DNA from: Congeria kusceri
Lineage: Eukaryota > Mollusca > Bivalvia > Myida > Dreissenidae
NCBI GenBank assembly: GCA_027627225.1
Contig: CM051029.1
Span: forward strand, 16,141,956-16,205,955
Reading direction: 5' to 3'
DNA length: 64,000 nucleotides
A model generated the notes under the pieces. The model saw only the letters and a program-made list of their open reading frames with translations, ran no database searches and was not told the DNA's origin. Below are positions 12,426-23,423 of this stretch, one piece after another. Numbering within the stretch: position 1 is the first letter of the stretch; every line of letters starts with the position of its first letter. Made by a program: the position numbers and the translations under genes.

Positions 12426-13202
12426 AATTATACTCTATGGGCTGCGGCTTTAAAGATGACTTTAATCCACAAAATTTGGGACGTACACCTGGAAGCACGG
12501 ACAAGTGCAATGCACAATGCCTCTCACTTTGTTTGGGCATACCAACAGACAAAGACTCTTGCTCAGAGTGAGGCGTTTACAGACACACACATCAAATTTA
12601 GCAAAACAGCAAGTTCTTTTTAAAAGTAAAAGTACACAAATTGGCACATGTTTTGTAGATGAAATGCCCAGTCTCTATGACTTTTGTACTGAGTAAAATA
12701 AAACAAATACCTTCATCGCATGTAAATGTATTAAAGAACTGTATAACTTCTAACAAAAGCAGACTTGGCATGATTTTATTACAACAAGGAATGTACTGGG
12801 CAGTACTAACAATGTATTACTGCCCAGATATTTCAGCAGATTTTGAAAACCAGGAGTCAAATGACCCCTGACTTGAAATTTCCAAGGTCTAAAAGAAAAT
12901 TCTTTGGGTCAAACTACTGAAGTAACAGATATTTAGTTTCTTTATACTGGTTACTCATGAGAACTCGCGCAGAAAAGAAGTACCGGACGGACGGAAGGAC
13001 GGATGAACACAGAGCATGATGGATAAAATTGTCAGGCAAATGCGTCTGACATCTTGAAAAACTGAATGGCAGTTGGATAAGAATTCGGACAGACAAAGCA
13101 GCAACTATATATGCCCCCCCCCCCCCGCCCTCTTCAGGGACCATAAAAAAATGTCCAATTAGCTTGCATCAAAAAGCAGGATACTGCATCTTTTGAAATT
13201 CC
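12426..13202. other. Intergenic, mostly featureless, with a poly-C run
   Basis: A 13-base C run at 13114-13126 and a family B-like snippet (ACAAGTGCAATGC) near 12502. Overlapping short frames at 12405-12871 have no coding character. Confidence 0.5.
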
Positions 13203-13969
13203 TGAGCTGAGCCGACCTTATTTGGCGAAGAGCAGAATTTGTATGCTACACATTTATGTAGTTGTGAGTAGCATGTAGCTGTATCCGCTCCTTCAACTAT
13301 ATTTATCGAGTCGATAGTCTAGTTGACCATGTAAGGGAAGTGGATTGTTGCCAATGGCCTGGCAATTCAACAACTCAACACACGCATTAATAAATCTTAT
13401 CACAAAACCGAATTCATGTTATGTTAGGAGTGTCTATTTTATTTTTGACATTCTATTTTTCTACTTTATAACTTACTACTCACTTCACTACTGCCATGCG
13501 TGTATTGAGGGTCGGGCGCAAAACTGTTTCATGCTAAACCCTCGAATTTTAAAGTCTGCAGAAAAACACTTTTTTAAAGTTTGATAATGATAGCACAAAA
13601 ACTTCTCAAGTTAGTGTCTGCACAAGCCTTATTTGAACTTCTTTAGTTAAAAAGGGGACATAACTCAAGTACGATAAGAACAATTGTGCCGACAATTCAA
13701 CTTAACCATCCTTTTAGGCCTACTAACCCATCCATAAAGTTTCATAAAGATTGAACAAAAACTTTTTCAAGTTGTAGTCTGCACAAGCCTTATTTCAACT
13801 AATTTTTATTAAAGGGGCATAACTCAAGTACGATATGAGCAATTATGCTGAAAACCGAATTTGAACTTGGTTTTATGATTACAAAAACTATTGGAAAATT
13901 GTATGATGATTGTACAAAAAGTATTTTAGTTAATGTTTGCAAAAGCCTTACTGAACTAATTTTTAAACA

Positions 13970-15129
13970 TGAGGACGCTCACCTGAGACCTTGTAACCAA
14001 ATTGGAATTTGCACCCCGAGGCGTGGCTTATTTTCATCCCAGGGGCATAATTTGAACAATCTCAAACAAACCTCTGGGCCTTGCGGTTTCAGGTAAAGAT
14101 TTTAAAAGTCATTTTCTATTTAAGTCTATACAAACCATGTAACCCCTCGGGGTGTGGCCAGATTTGACCCCTGGGGCATAATTTGAACAATCTTTGGAGA
14201 GGACCACTATGCAATGTAACATACCAAATATAGGAAAGCTGTGGGCCTTGTCGTTTCAGAGGAGAAGACTTTTAGAGTCATTTTACTATTTAAGTTTATA
14301 TAAACCATGTGACCCCCAGGGCGTGACCAGTTTTGACCCCAGGGGTATAATTTGAACAATATTTGTAGTCGACCACTAGACTATGTTACATATCAAATAT
14401 GAAACCTCTAGGCTGTGCAGGTTCAGAAAAGAATTTTAAAGTCATTTTGCTATTTAAGTCTATATAAACCATATGACCCCTGGGGTGTGGTCAGCTTTGA
14501 ACCATGGGGCATAATTTGAACAATCTTTATACAGGACCACTATAGGATGTTACATACCAAATACGAAACCTGAGCCTTCCGGTTTCAGAGAAGATTTTGA
14601 AAGACATTTTGCTATTTAACTTTATATAAACCATGTGACCTCTGGGGTGTGGCCAGTTTTTACCCCAGGGGCATAATTTGAACAATCTTTGTAAAGGAAC
14701 ACTATAGGATGTTACATACCAAATACGAAACCTCTGAGGCTTACGGTTTCAGAGAAGATTTTTCAAGACATTTTGCTATCTAACTTTATATAAACCATGT
14801 GACCCCCTGGGCCTGGCCAGTTTTGACCCCAGGGGCATAAATTGAACAATATTTTTAGTGGACCACGATAGGATAGGATTACATACCATATATTAAACCT
14901 CTGGGCCTTGCGGTTTCAGAGAAAAAGATTTTAAAAAACATTTTGCTATTTAAGTTTATATATTATAGGATGTTACGCACGAAACATGAAACCTCTGGTC
15001 CTTGTGGTTTCAGAGGATAAGATTTTTAAAGTCATTTTTCTATATATTCTATATAAACCATGTGATCCCCAGGGCGTGGCCCGTTTTGACCCCAGGGGCA
15101 TAATTTGAACAATCTTTGTAAAGGACAAC
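13970..15129 (+). repeat. ~165-bp tandem repeat hosting the piggyBac (unit 1)
   Basis: About seven degenerate units, each with GACCCC(A/T)GGGGCATAATTTG, GGACCACTATAGGATGTTAC, CTCTGGGCCTTGCGGTTTCAG and TATAAACCATGTGACC. The array resumes for one partial unit after the transposon (17395-17450, GGATGCTGCATACC, CTCTGGGCCTTGCAG). The transposon therefore landed inside it. Confidence 0.85.
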
Positions 15130-17394
15130 TTAACCCTTACTGCGCGGGAACCGGGTAAACTCGGGTCCGGGATTTAGTGCAGTACGAACGGGAACTGAGT
15201 ATACTTGTTTTCAATAGTGGTCTAATTTTAGTAGTTCCGGGAGTTTCCCCGATTTATGTCATCGGTATTTTTCAGTATTAACCAATGAAAAAAGGTCTTC
15301 CCTAATTTGAAACGATATGATTGGTCTTTATTTTTTGATTTTATGACGTCGAAATGTAAAATCAACAAGCCTTGAAATTCAGACCAAAACGAGACAAAGA
15401 AAATGGCGGACGTTAGTTTTGATGCAGAACTATTCTTTGGTAATTCGGACAGCGATTGTGATTTTGAGGAATTTGAAGGGTTTGATGAGCAAGATATACG
15501 TGATGTACAGCCTGGACAATTACCAGAATACGATGCTAACCAGTTTGAAGGCGACAGAGAGTCTCCAAGTGACATGTTAGCAAATTGGTCGTCGAGTGTT
15601 GTTGAACCTTTGCCTTGGTACCACCATTCGTTGCAGAAAGTGGTTTGTGCGTTGATTTGGAGATCGATTCAGTTCCATTAGACTATTTCTCGTTGTTTCT
15701 GAATGATGGGGACATGGATCATATTGCATTCGAAACGAATAGGTATTTTGCACAGCAACGAGCCAAAAAGCAGCCGTCTCGTTTTTCGAGAATGAACTCT
15801 TGGTATGACACTACTGGGCCTGAGAAAATTTCTGGGCATGACCATTGTTATGGGACTCGTTGACAAACCTGCACTCAGCAATTACTGGTCTACTGAAAAG
15901 CTGGTCTGCACTCCAGAGTTCAGCCATATGATGCCACGAGACAGGTTTCTGTCTTTGTTGTCATTTTTGCATTTGGCAGACAACAGGACAGCACCCACTC
16001 GTGAACAAGAAGGCTTCGATCCGTTGTACAAGGTGTGTATATATTCATAACTAAACACTTTACATGCATATTTTATTTGCCATCTTGAAATAAAAACATA
16101 CCACAAGTTTATACATTTATTCTGCATATATGTGTTTACAACAATGTTACATATCTACATTCAAATTTGACACAAGTCACATGAACAAATTATCAGCCTA
16201 TTTCGATAACCGAACGGTACCTAATTATTGTCTCACATTTTGTATGAAATTTTCTTTAAAAATTTTTTACACATAAAGCAACAGATACAATCAGTTCAAC
16301 AAAGTAAAACAATAAAGTAACATATTTGTTATTCTGTCGTTTCAGGTGAGGCCCATCTACGACGTGGTAACAGCTCGCTTCAGGAACACGTACACTCCGG
16401 ATCGCAACATCGTGGTGGACGAAGGTATGGTGCCATGGAAGGGACGACTACGGTTCAGACAGTACATCCCAAACAAGCCTGACAGGTTTGGAGTGAAACT
16501 CTATGTGCTAAGTGAAAGCAAGTCAGGCTACATGTGTGACTTTGACATTTACACAGGAGCAGATTACGACCCCGATCCTAATGCCGAGGACAGCGAACTC
16601 ACCCTCGGACATTCTTACGGAGTTGTAATGGGCTTGCTAAGGAAGTCCAACCTGCTAAACAAAGGGTACTGTTTGTACACAGACAACTACTACAGTTCCC
16701 CTATACTGTTTGACAGACTGGCAGCAGAAGACACTGTTTTTGTTGTGTAAGAAAATGAACTTTATATGGAGTATAACCAGTACATATCATAACACACCTG
16801 TATTTACCTGTAATTACCTTGCATACCTGTTAATAATGAAATAATCAAATCTTTAATAAATAAAAACAAATATTAAACAATTATTTGATGTAATGATGCT
16901 CTACATAGTAAACTGGGTATTTTGTAATATGCATTGTTCAAGAAAAATGTTGCTACTCTTTACCAATAATGGACAGTCAAAACAATTTACCTGTATTGTT
17001 AATTAGGCAGTATTTTTGTCTATTTTATGTCAAAATTTAACAATTACAAGTTGTTTGTTGTACTCTGACATTGTTTTATTATTTATTAAATAAAAAAGAG
17101 AGATTTCTAATAATAAAGCTAATAAAATCGTTCATTTGTTGAATTTTACCTGTATTTATAAGTTTATCTCACCTGTACTGGTGTAAAAATAACGACAGGT
17201 GAAAACAAGTTGCGTCAAAATGTCCGTCTTTCAATTACCTACACATATTATATAGGTTTTATATATCAAAGATAAACATATAATGGTGAAAATGAAGGTC
17301 AACTAACATGACTGTAAAACCAGGAATTCTCCAAAAAATAATCAGTACCAGGCTGCTGATAAGCCAAATACATATTCAGCGCAGTAAGGGTTAA
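15130..17394 (+). mobile_element. piggyBac-family transposon, copy 1
   Basis: TTAA at 15130-15133 and 17391-17394 flanks an element of 2,257 bp (15134-17390). Its ends are perfect 12-bp inverted repeats, CCCTTACTGCGC and GCGCAGTAAGGG. TTAA target duplication and CCC-starting ends are diagnostic of the piggyBac superfamily. The interior carries a damaged transposase. The empty site can be read from the host repeat: GGACAAC-TTAA-GGATG against the consensus GGACCACTATAGGATG. Confidence 0.95.
15403..16750 (+). pseudogene. Broken piggyBac transposase, copy 1
   Basis: A cut-and-paste transposase of the PGBD type (DDE_Tnp_1_7 family). ATG at 15403 opens an acidic N-terminus (SDSDCDFEEFEGFDEQD), typical of these proteins. 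The reading frame shifts near 15600-15625 and shifts back near 15805-15835; the middle piece includes VPLDYFSLFL and the following piece FLGMTIVMGLVDKP. A GT-AG intron (16033-16345) joins DPLYK to VRPIYDVV in phase 0. Two of the catalytic aspartates are visible, in VVDEGMVPWKGR and YTDNYYSS. The frame ends at FVV-stop (or a GTAAGA donor at 16747). The third catalytic Asp and the C-terminal Cys-rich domain are absent from the rest of the element. Not functional as it stands. Confidence 0.9.
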
Positions 17395-18699
17395 GGATGC
17401 TGCATACCCAATATGAATACTCTGGGCCTTGCAGTCAGACTTAAGTATTTCCCAAACATTTTTCAAATAATTGAAGACTGATTGATATAATTAAGCATTT
17501 GAATTTGCTTAACCCAATATATTTACATTAGCTGATTGTTGAAACACCCAAATTAAGTAAAACAACCACTACTGGCGCCACGCACGCGTGATGAGTCTTA
17601 CTGAACGCATATGGAAGGAGAATAAATATATGCTATGTTTAGAAATGCCAACTTGATATTGCTGAGTCGAACTGAGTATTTTATTGAACTATACGCTCTA
17701 AGAAAAAAAAAGTATTTCTGCTTTCACCAACACTTGATGCATATTAATACAAAATATTATGCAATTAATGTTTGCTTATCTTTGTAAATTTCACTCGTCG
17801 CCGAGTCAAAATTTAATTTTCTACCGCGTCTAGCTGACAGTGCTCCAGATAAGCTTTTACACTGGGGGTAAATTTACGCGTACTTCTGAAAATTTGGCAG
17901 TAAATGTACACTCTCTCCAGAATTTTCGGGGGTAAATGTACAGTCTGATAACTGAAAGTTAGTTTACATCCAACAAACTTAAGATTATGTGGAAAAAAGA
18001 GTATTATATTAACAATCCAAATATAATGTAAAGCAACACCATTTGAATACAATAATGTTACAATTAAGACTTCTGAACAATTTAAGACTTGGATTGCTAG
18101 CCTTACTACTGAACCATGTGCACATTTAAGTAGACAGGCCTGTCAAACCTCACATCTTCTTCTGTCTTCCAGTAAATGTGAGGTAAATCCCTTCAGTAGT
18201 TTTTGAGCAAATGGCCGGACAAGGGAAACTGACAAAGGACAATAACTCCACAAATAATGCAGCTAGAGTTATAAATCTTGAGAACTGCACTCCGCCTAAC
18301 AACTCTCTATCCATGTATAAGGGTTTGAAAGTTAAGTTCCCGACAAATCAATAAAAGGCCACAAAAGGAAAATAGACAAACAGGAATAACTAAAAAAAAA
18401 AAGGCTTTGAAAGTATTGCAAGCAATACAGGAGTCCCCTACGGGTGAAAACCCCTACTAATTAAATACCGTCAGATTGCCCTTAATCTTTAGATGTACAA
18501 AGTTTCATATTCAACTCCCATTTTTCACTGCAGTATTAAGTTGTTGTCTTTTCTATTTTAGTAATATTGACCAGACATTTGAGTTACTTTTTGAGTTATT
18601 GCAATACTAAACTGACAGAGGGGAATCATATAGTCCATTCAAGTTTCATGATCATATGTTATGTTCTTTTCGAATTATTTCAGTATAAAGTTTATTTCT
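17395..18699. other. AT-rich, mostly featureless (unit 1)
   Basis: A partial ~165-bp repeat to about 17450, then AT-rich DNA. An imperfect internal repeat of GGGGTAAATGTACA(C/G)TCT type lies near 17870-17950. A TTTGAGCAAATGGCCG motif at 18203 recurs at 19690 and belongs to a dispersed family. No gene. Confidence 0.5.
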
Positions 18700-19580
18700 A
18701 TTTTAAGTAATAGTCTCGTGACTTTTGACCTCTGGTGAAAAATAAAGGGTTGTGTACAATCCTCACTTTGCTCTTTCTATGTATACAAAGTTTCATCAAA
18801 GTATCTTCAGTACTTTTTGAGTTATCGCAGGATCCAGGTTTTGGGGAAGGGGCAGACAGACAGACAGAGACAGACAGATGAACAGACAGACAGACGCACA
18901 CAGATGGAGGGCAAACCTACAGTCCAATCTGTGTACCAAGTTTCATGAAGTTTCATGATCATATCTTATGCACTTTTCAAAATATTACAGTATTAAGTTT
19001 ATTTCTATTTTTTTAAGTAACAGTCACGTGACATTTGACCTCTGGTGAAAAAGAAAAGGTCGTGCATAATTCTCACATTGCTGTTGCTACGTATACAAAG
19101 TTTCGTCAAAGTGTCTTCAGTACTTTCCAAATTATCACAGGATCCAGGTTTTGGCGACTGACGGACGTACGGACAGACATACGGACGAACGGACAGAACA
19201 ACACACAGACAGATGGCAAAAACCTATAGTTCAATCTCTGTACCAAGTTTCATGGTCATATCTTATGTCCATTTCGAATTATTACAGTAATTAGTTTATT
19301 TCAATTTTTAGTAACTGTCACGTGACCTTTGACCTCTGGTGAAAAAAAAATCCTCACATTGTGACATTGCTTTTTATATGTATACCCAGCTTCATCAAAA
19401 TAAGTTCAGTACTTTTTGAGTTATTGCAGGAACCAGGTTTGGGGACAGACAGACAGACGGATGGACAAGCATACGGACAAACAGATAGAGAGACACACAG
19501 ACGGATGGCAAACCTATAGTTCAATCTTTAACAGACGGACGATCGGATGGAAGGCAAACCTATAGTCTCCTCTGGTGAAA
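18700..19580 (+). repeat. ~300-bp tandem repeat with CAGA/GACA runs (unit 1)
   Basis: Three degenerate units, each with GTGAC.TTTGACCTCTGGTGA, TATACAAAGTTTC, GTACTTTTTGAGTTAT and GGATCCAGGTTTTGG followed by a purine-rich GACAGACAGACGGA tract. Short frames here (for example the Cys/Ser/Val-rich one on the minus strand) are repeat shadows. Confidence 0.8.
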
Positions 19581-20255
19581 CACCAGTGGGGGCCTTATAA
19601 TGCAGCTAGAGTTATAATTCTTAACACTGGACTCACTTTAAAAACCATCTATCCATGCATGAAGTTTGAGATCAAGCCCTTCAGTAGTTTTTGAGAAAAT
19701 GGCCGAACAAGAAAAACTGACAAAGGGGAATAACTCCATTCATGTTTTGAAGAAATGCTCAGCTCAATTAACAGGCGCACAACAAACAGACTGATATGAT
19801 TTCTCAATACCAAAGTGGCATAATTGAGACAGAGGAGGGGGGCGGGACAATTCATACAGAACCCAACATTAATTGGTCCCTGTATGGCCACTATACAAAG
19901 CAGGAATTGCAACCAACAAATCGGTGTCAATACTATGTTAAAATTCAGTTTCACATAAGATTTTCATAATGGTCAAAAGTGCTCACCTGAGTACTGACAA
20001 TGATGGATACCTTTTCATTATAGCAGTTACACAATCTAGCCTATTTCCAGACTTTTATATTTTGGTCATACATTACTGTTTAAGTTTGTTAAAGCCACAG
20101 TCCATAGAATATAATCCACGACATCTAAAATTGGCATTAGTTTTAATGAAATAATCTACTGACAATGATGGGTACCTTTTAATTTTATCAGTTACTCAAT
20201 GTAGCCGATTTCCAAACTTTTATATTTTGGTCATACATAACTGTTCAAATTTGTT

Positions 20256-20766
20256 AAAGGGACCTGTTCACTGATAAGACGAAAACACATTTTTTCAACT
20301 TTTTGTCACAGATTCCAAAACTTAAAGAACAGTGTATACAAGGGAGCAAAACAACACTACGGACATAGAAATATACCGTAAATACCATTTCATTTATGCA
20401 TAATCATCAGTGAAAAATGATAAAATTATAAAGCGTCTGTATTAAATGCTAAACGATGGAATAATTTGGAGGGTTTCTGTTGTTTTCGTTGAAATGGTTG
20501 ACAACACGTGGATCACTTACATAAATTAAATAATGCCGTATGAAATATAAAAATCAAAATGGCCGAGTGGTTAAGATTATAGCCTTTTAATCTGGAGATT
20601 CCAGGTTCGAACCCCGTGGGGAACAATTTTTTTCTTTTCTTTATATTTTAAATCCTTTTGTTGTTAATATACTTGAGCTTTTTAGTTCCGATGCTTAAAT
20701 TTGTCAAGTTAAGACGTTTAATGGCATACTTCAAAAAATGCAAAACTGTGTGAACAAGTCCCTTTA
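20256..20766 (+). mobile_element. TIR element with internal tRNA-like Pol III cassette (unit 1)
   Basis: The termini AAAGGGACCTGTTCAC and GTGAACAAGTCCCTTT are inverted. A perfect A box (TGGCCGAGTGG, 20560-20570), a perfect B box (GGTTCGAACC, 20604-20613) and a T7 run (20627-20633) form a Leu/Ser-tRNA-like Pol III unit. It has no protein-coding capacity. It interrupts family D, whose pieces flank it. A homologous element lies reversed at 57546-57942. Confidence 0.8.
20560..20633 (+). promoter_or_regulatory. Pol III A box, B box and terminator (unit 1)
   Basis: A and B boxes lie 34 bases apart, with a T-run after the B box. The D-arm part is tRNA-like, but the anticodon arm does not pair well, so this is a tRNA-derived promoter and not a working tRNA. 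Confidence 0.7.
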
Positions 20767-21011
20767 TAGTCGCAGTCCATATAGTTCACTACATCTTCAA
20801 TTGGCATTATTTCTAACGAACGTTAATGACGTTTACTTGACTTAAAACTGTTTCTTATTCACCAGCTATTGCAAACAGAAACTATACGATAAAAATTTAC
20901 AAAAATGTTATTACTTTATCAATTTCAATGCGGTTTTTTGTATTTTGATTGGTAAGATGTGCATAAGAAAGGATTTGTGCAAAATTTAATGTCTATTACA
21001 TATTTCTGGAC
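20767..21011 (-). repeat. MITE-like family D, reversed copy (unit 1)
   Basis: Ends TTCTGGACTGCTGCTGTAAG; the interior TCAATTTCAATGCGGTTTTT is the reverse of the CGCATTGAAATCGG seen at 12190 and 41770. Confidence 0.65.
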
Positions 21012-22263
21012 TGCTGCTGTAAGACTGGATAAAAATTGTAATCGCTATTGCCACTGCAAGGCATTATGTAGCCAAAAAAATACAATGCAGGTCAAGTCCC
21101 TGTAACAATGTGTGCTCAGGTGAGCTAATAAGCACATGAAGATTGTTCAATAAACTATCATTTGCTATTGAATGAGTGTCATGCTCTATGTTTTTTTACA
21201 ATTGGAACAATAAATTGTTAGCTGACAAAAAATATCATTTTTAACCTTACATTTTGATGTTGTCTAGATGGTAATGTTTCTCAATTTTACATATCACGAT
21301 AAAGCAGTGGTCGAAGTAAGCACCAGCCCATAAGCCGTGCACTGGTAATATTTGAACCGGGCTCGCTCTGATTCTCAGTTATATAGGCAGTCTTGTCGAG
21401 TTTTCTTGCTGTCAAGTAATATACAGGAAGTTACCTAATTGTCAATTGGATGACTGTAAGGAAGAAACAAAATTAATTTAGGTTAAGATAGTGTAGTGAG
21501 CTGAGCCGACCTTATTTGGCGAAGAGCAGAATTTGTATGCTACACATTTATGTAGTTGTGAGTAGCATGTAGCTGTATCCGCTCCTTCAACTATATTTAT
21601 CGAGTCGATAGTCTAGTTGACCATGTAAGGGAAGTGGATTGTTGCCAATGGCCTGGCAATTCAACAACTCAACACACGCATTAATAAATCTTATCACAAA
21701 ACCGAATTCATGTTATGTTAGGAGTGTCTATTTTATTTTTGACATTCTATTTTTCTACTTTATAACTTACTACTCACTTCACTACTGCCATGCGTGTATT
21801 GAGGGTCGGGCGCAAAACTGTTTCATGCTAAACCCTCGAATTTTAAAGTCTGCAGAAAAACACTTTTTTAAAGTTTGATAATGATAGCACAAAAACTTCT
21901 CAAGTTAGTGTCTGCACAAGCCTTATTTGAACTTCTTTAGTTAAAAAGGGGACATAACTCAAGTACGATAAGAACAATTGTGCCGACAATTCAACTTAAC
22001 CATCCTTTTAGGCCTACTAACCCATCCATAAAGTTTCATAAAGATTGAACAAAAACTTTTTCAAGTTGTAGTCTGCACAAGCCTTATTTCAACTAATTTT
22101 TATTAAAGGGGCATAACTCAAGTACGATATGAGCAATTATGCTGAAAACCGAATTTGAACTTGGTTTTATGATTACAAAAACTATTGGAAAATTGTATGA
22201 TGATTGTACAAAAAGTATTTTAGTTAATGTTTGCAAAAGCCTTACTGAACTAATTTTTAAACA

Positions 22264-23423
22264 TGAGGACGCTCACCTGAGACCTTGTAACCAAATTGGA
22301 ATTTGCACCCCGAGGCGTGGCTTATTTTCATCCCAGGGGCATAATTTGAACAATCTCAAACAAACCTCTGGGCCTTGCGGTTTCAGGTAAAGATTTTAAA
22401 AGTCATTTTCTATTTAAGTCTATACAAACCATGTAACCCCTCGGGGTGTGGCCAGATTTGACCCCTGGGGCATAATTTGAACAATCTTTGGAGAGGACCA
22501 CTATGCAATGTAACATACCAAATATAGGAAAGCTGTGGGCCTTGTCGTTTCAGAGGAGAAGACTTTTAGAGTCATTTTACTATTTAAGTTTATATAAACC
22601 ATGTGACCCCCAGGGCGTGACCAGTTTTGACCCCAGGGGTATAATTTGAACAATATTTGTAGTCGACCACTAGACTATGTTACATATCAAATATGAAACC
22701 TCTAGGCTGTGCAGGTTCAGAAAAGAATTTTAAAGTCATTTTGCTATTTAAGTCTATATAAACCATATGACCCCTGGGGTGTGGTCAGCTTTGAACCATG
22801 GGGCATAATTTGAACAATCTTTATACAGGACCACTATAGGATGTTACATACCAAATACGAAACCTGAGCCTTCCGGTTTCAGAGAAGATTTTGAAAGACA
22901 TTTTGCTATTTAACTTTATATAAACCATGTGACCTCTGGGGTGTGGCCAGTTTTTACCCCAGGGGCATAATTTGAACAATCTTTGTAAAGGAACACTATA
23001 GGATGTTACATACCAAATACGAAACCTCTGAGGCTTACGGTTTCAGAGAAGATTTTTCAAGACATTTTGCTATCTAACTTTATATAAACCATGTGACCCC
23101 CTGGGCCTGGCCAGTTTTGACCCCAGGGGCATAAATTGAACAATATTTTTAGTGGACCACGATAGGATAGGATTACATACCATATATTAAACCTCTGGGC
23201 CTTGCGGTTTCAGAGAAAAAGATTTTAAAAAACATTTTGCTATTTAAGTTTATATATTATAGGATGTTACGCACGAAACATGAAACCTCTGGTCCTTGTG
23301 GTTTCAGAGGATAAGATTTTTAAAGTCATTTTTCTATATATTCTATATAAACCATGTGATCCCCAGGGCGTGGCCCGTTTTGACCCCAGGGGCATAATTT
23401 GAACAATCTTTGTAAAGGACAAC
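22264..23423 (+). repeat. ~165-bp tandem repeat hosting the piggyBac (unit 2)
   Basis: Duplicate of 13970-15129. It is the host array of the second transposon copy and resumes at 25689 after it. Confidence 0.85.

Larger units (their letters stand above)
19978..21135. mobile_element. Composite element bounded by GCTCACCTGAG / CTCAGGTGAGC (unit 1)
   Basis: Inverted ends GTGCTCACCTGAG (19979) and GTGCTCAGGTGAGCT (21112). Inside are a ~163-bp direct duplication (19994-20090 versus 20157-20256, both starting TACTGACAATGATGG), parts of family D (20089 on, and 20767-21011) and the tRNA-bearing TIR element. No coding sequence. Confidence 0.55.
13203..21496 (+). repeat. Tandem duplication unit 1 (8,294 bp)
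   Basis: Every landmark in this block recurs 8,294 bases downstream, from TGAGCTGAGCCGACC at 13203/21497 to GATAGTGTAGTGA at the end. The offset is constant across the whole unit, so there is no net insertion or deletion. Two substitutions were found by eye (19363 G versus 27657 C; 20667 A versus 28961 T). The junction shares only TGA (21497-21499). The unit holds one piggyBac copy, an older ~165-bp repeat, CAGA-rich repeats and a tRNA-bearing TIR element. It has no intact gene. Confidence 0.97.

Noticed and set aside
15228..15575. 115-codon minus frame rich in Ser opposite the transposase start (also 23522-23869)
   Set aside because: It is the antisense shadow of the acidic transposase N-terminus (Asp/Glu codons read as Ser/Leu).
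20560..20630. Functional tRNA-Leu/Ser gene
   Set aside because: A and B boxes are perfect, but the anticodon and acceptor stems do not form a proper cloverleaf and the sequence sits inside a repeated TIR element.
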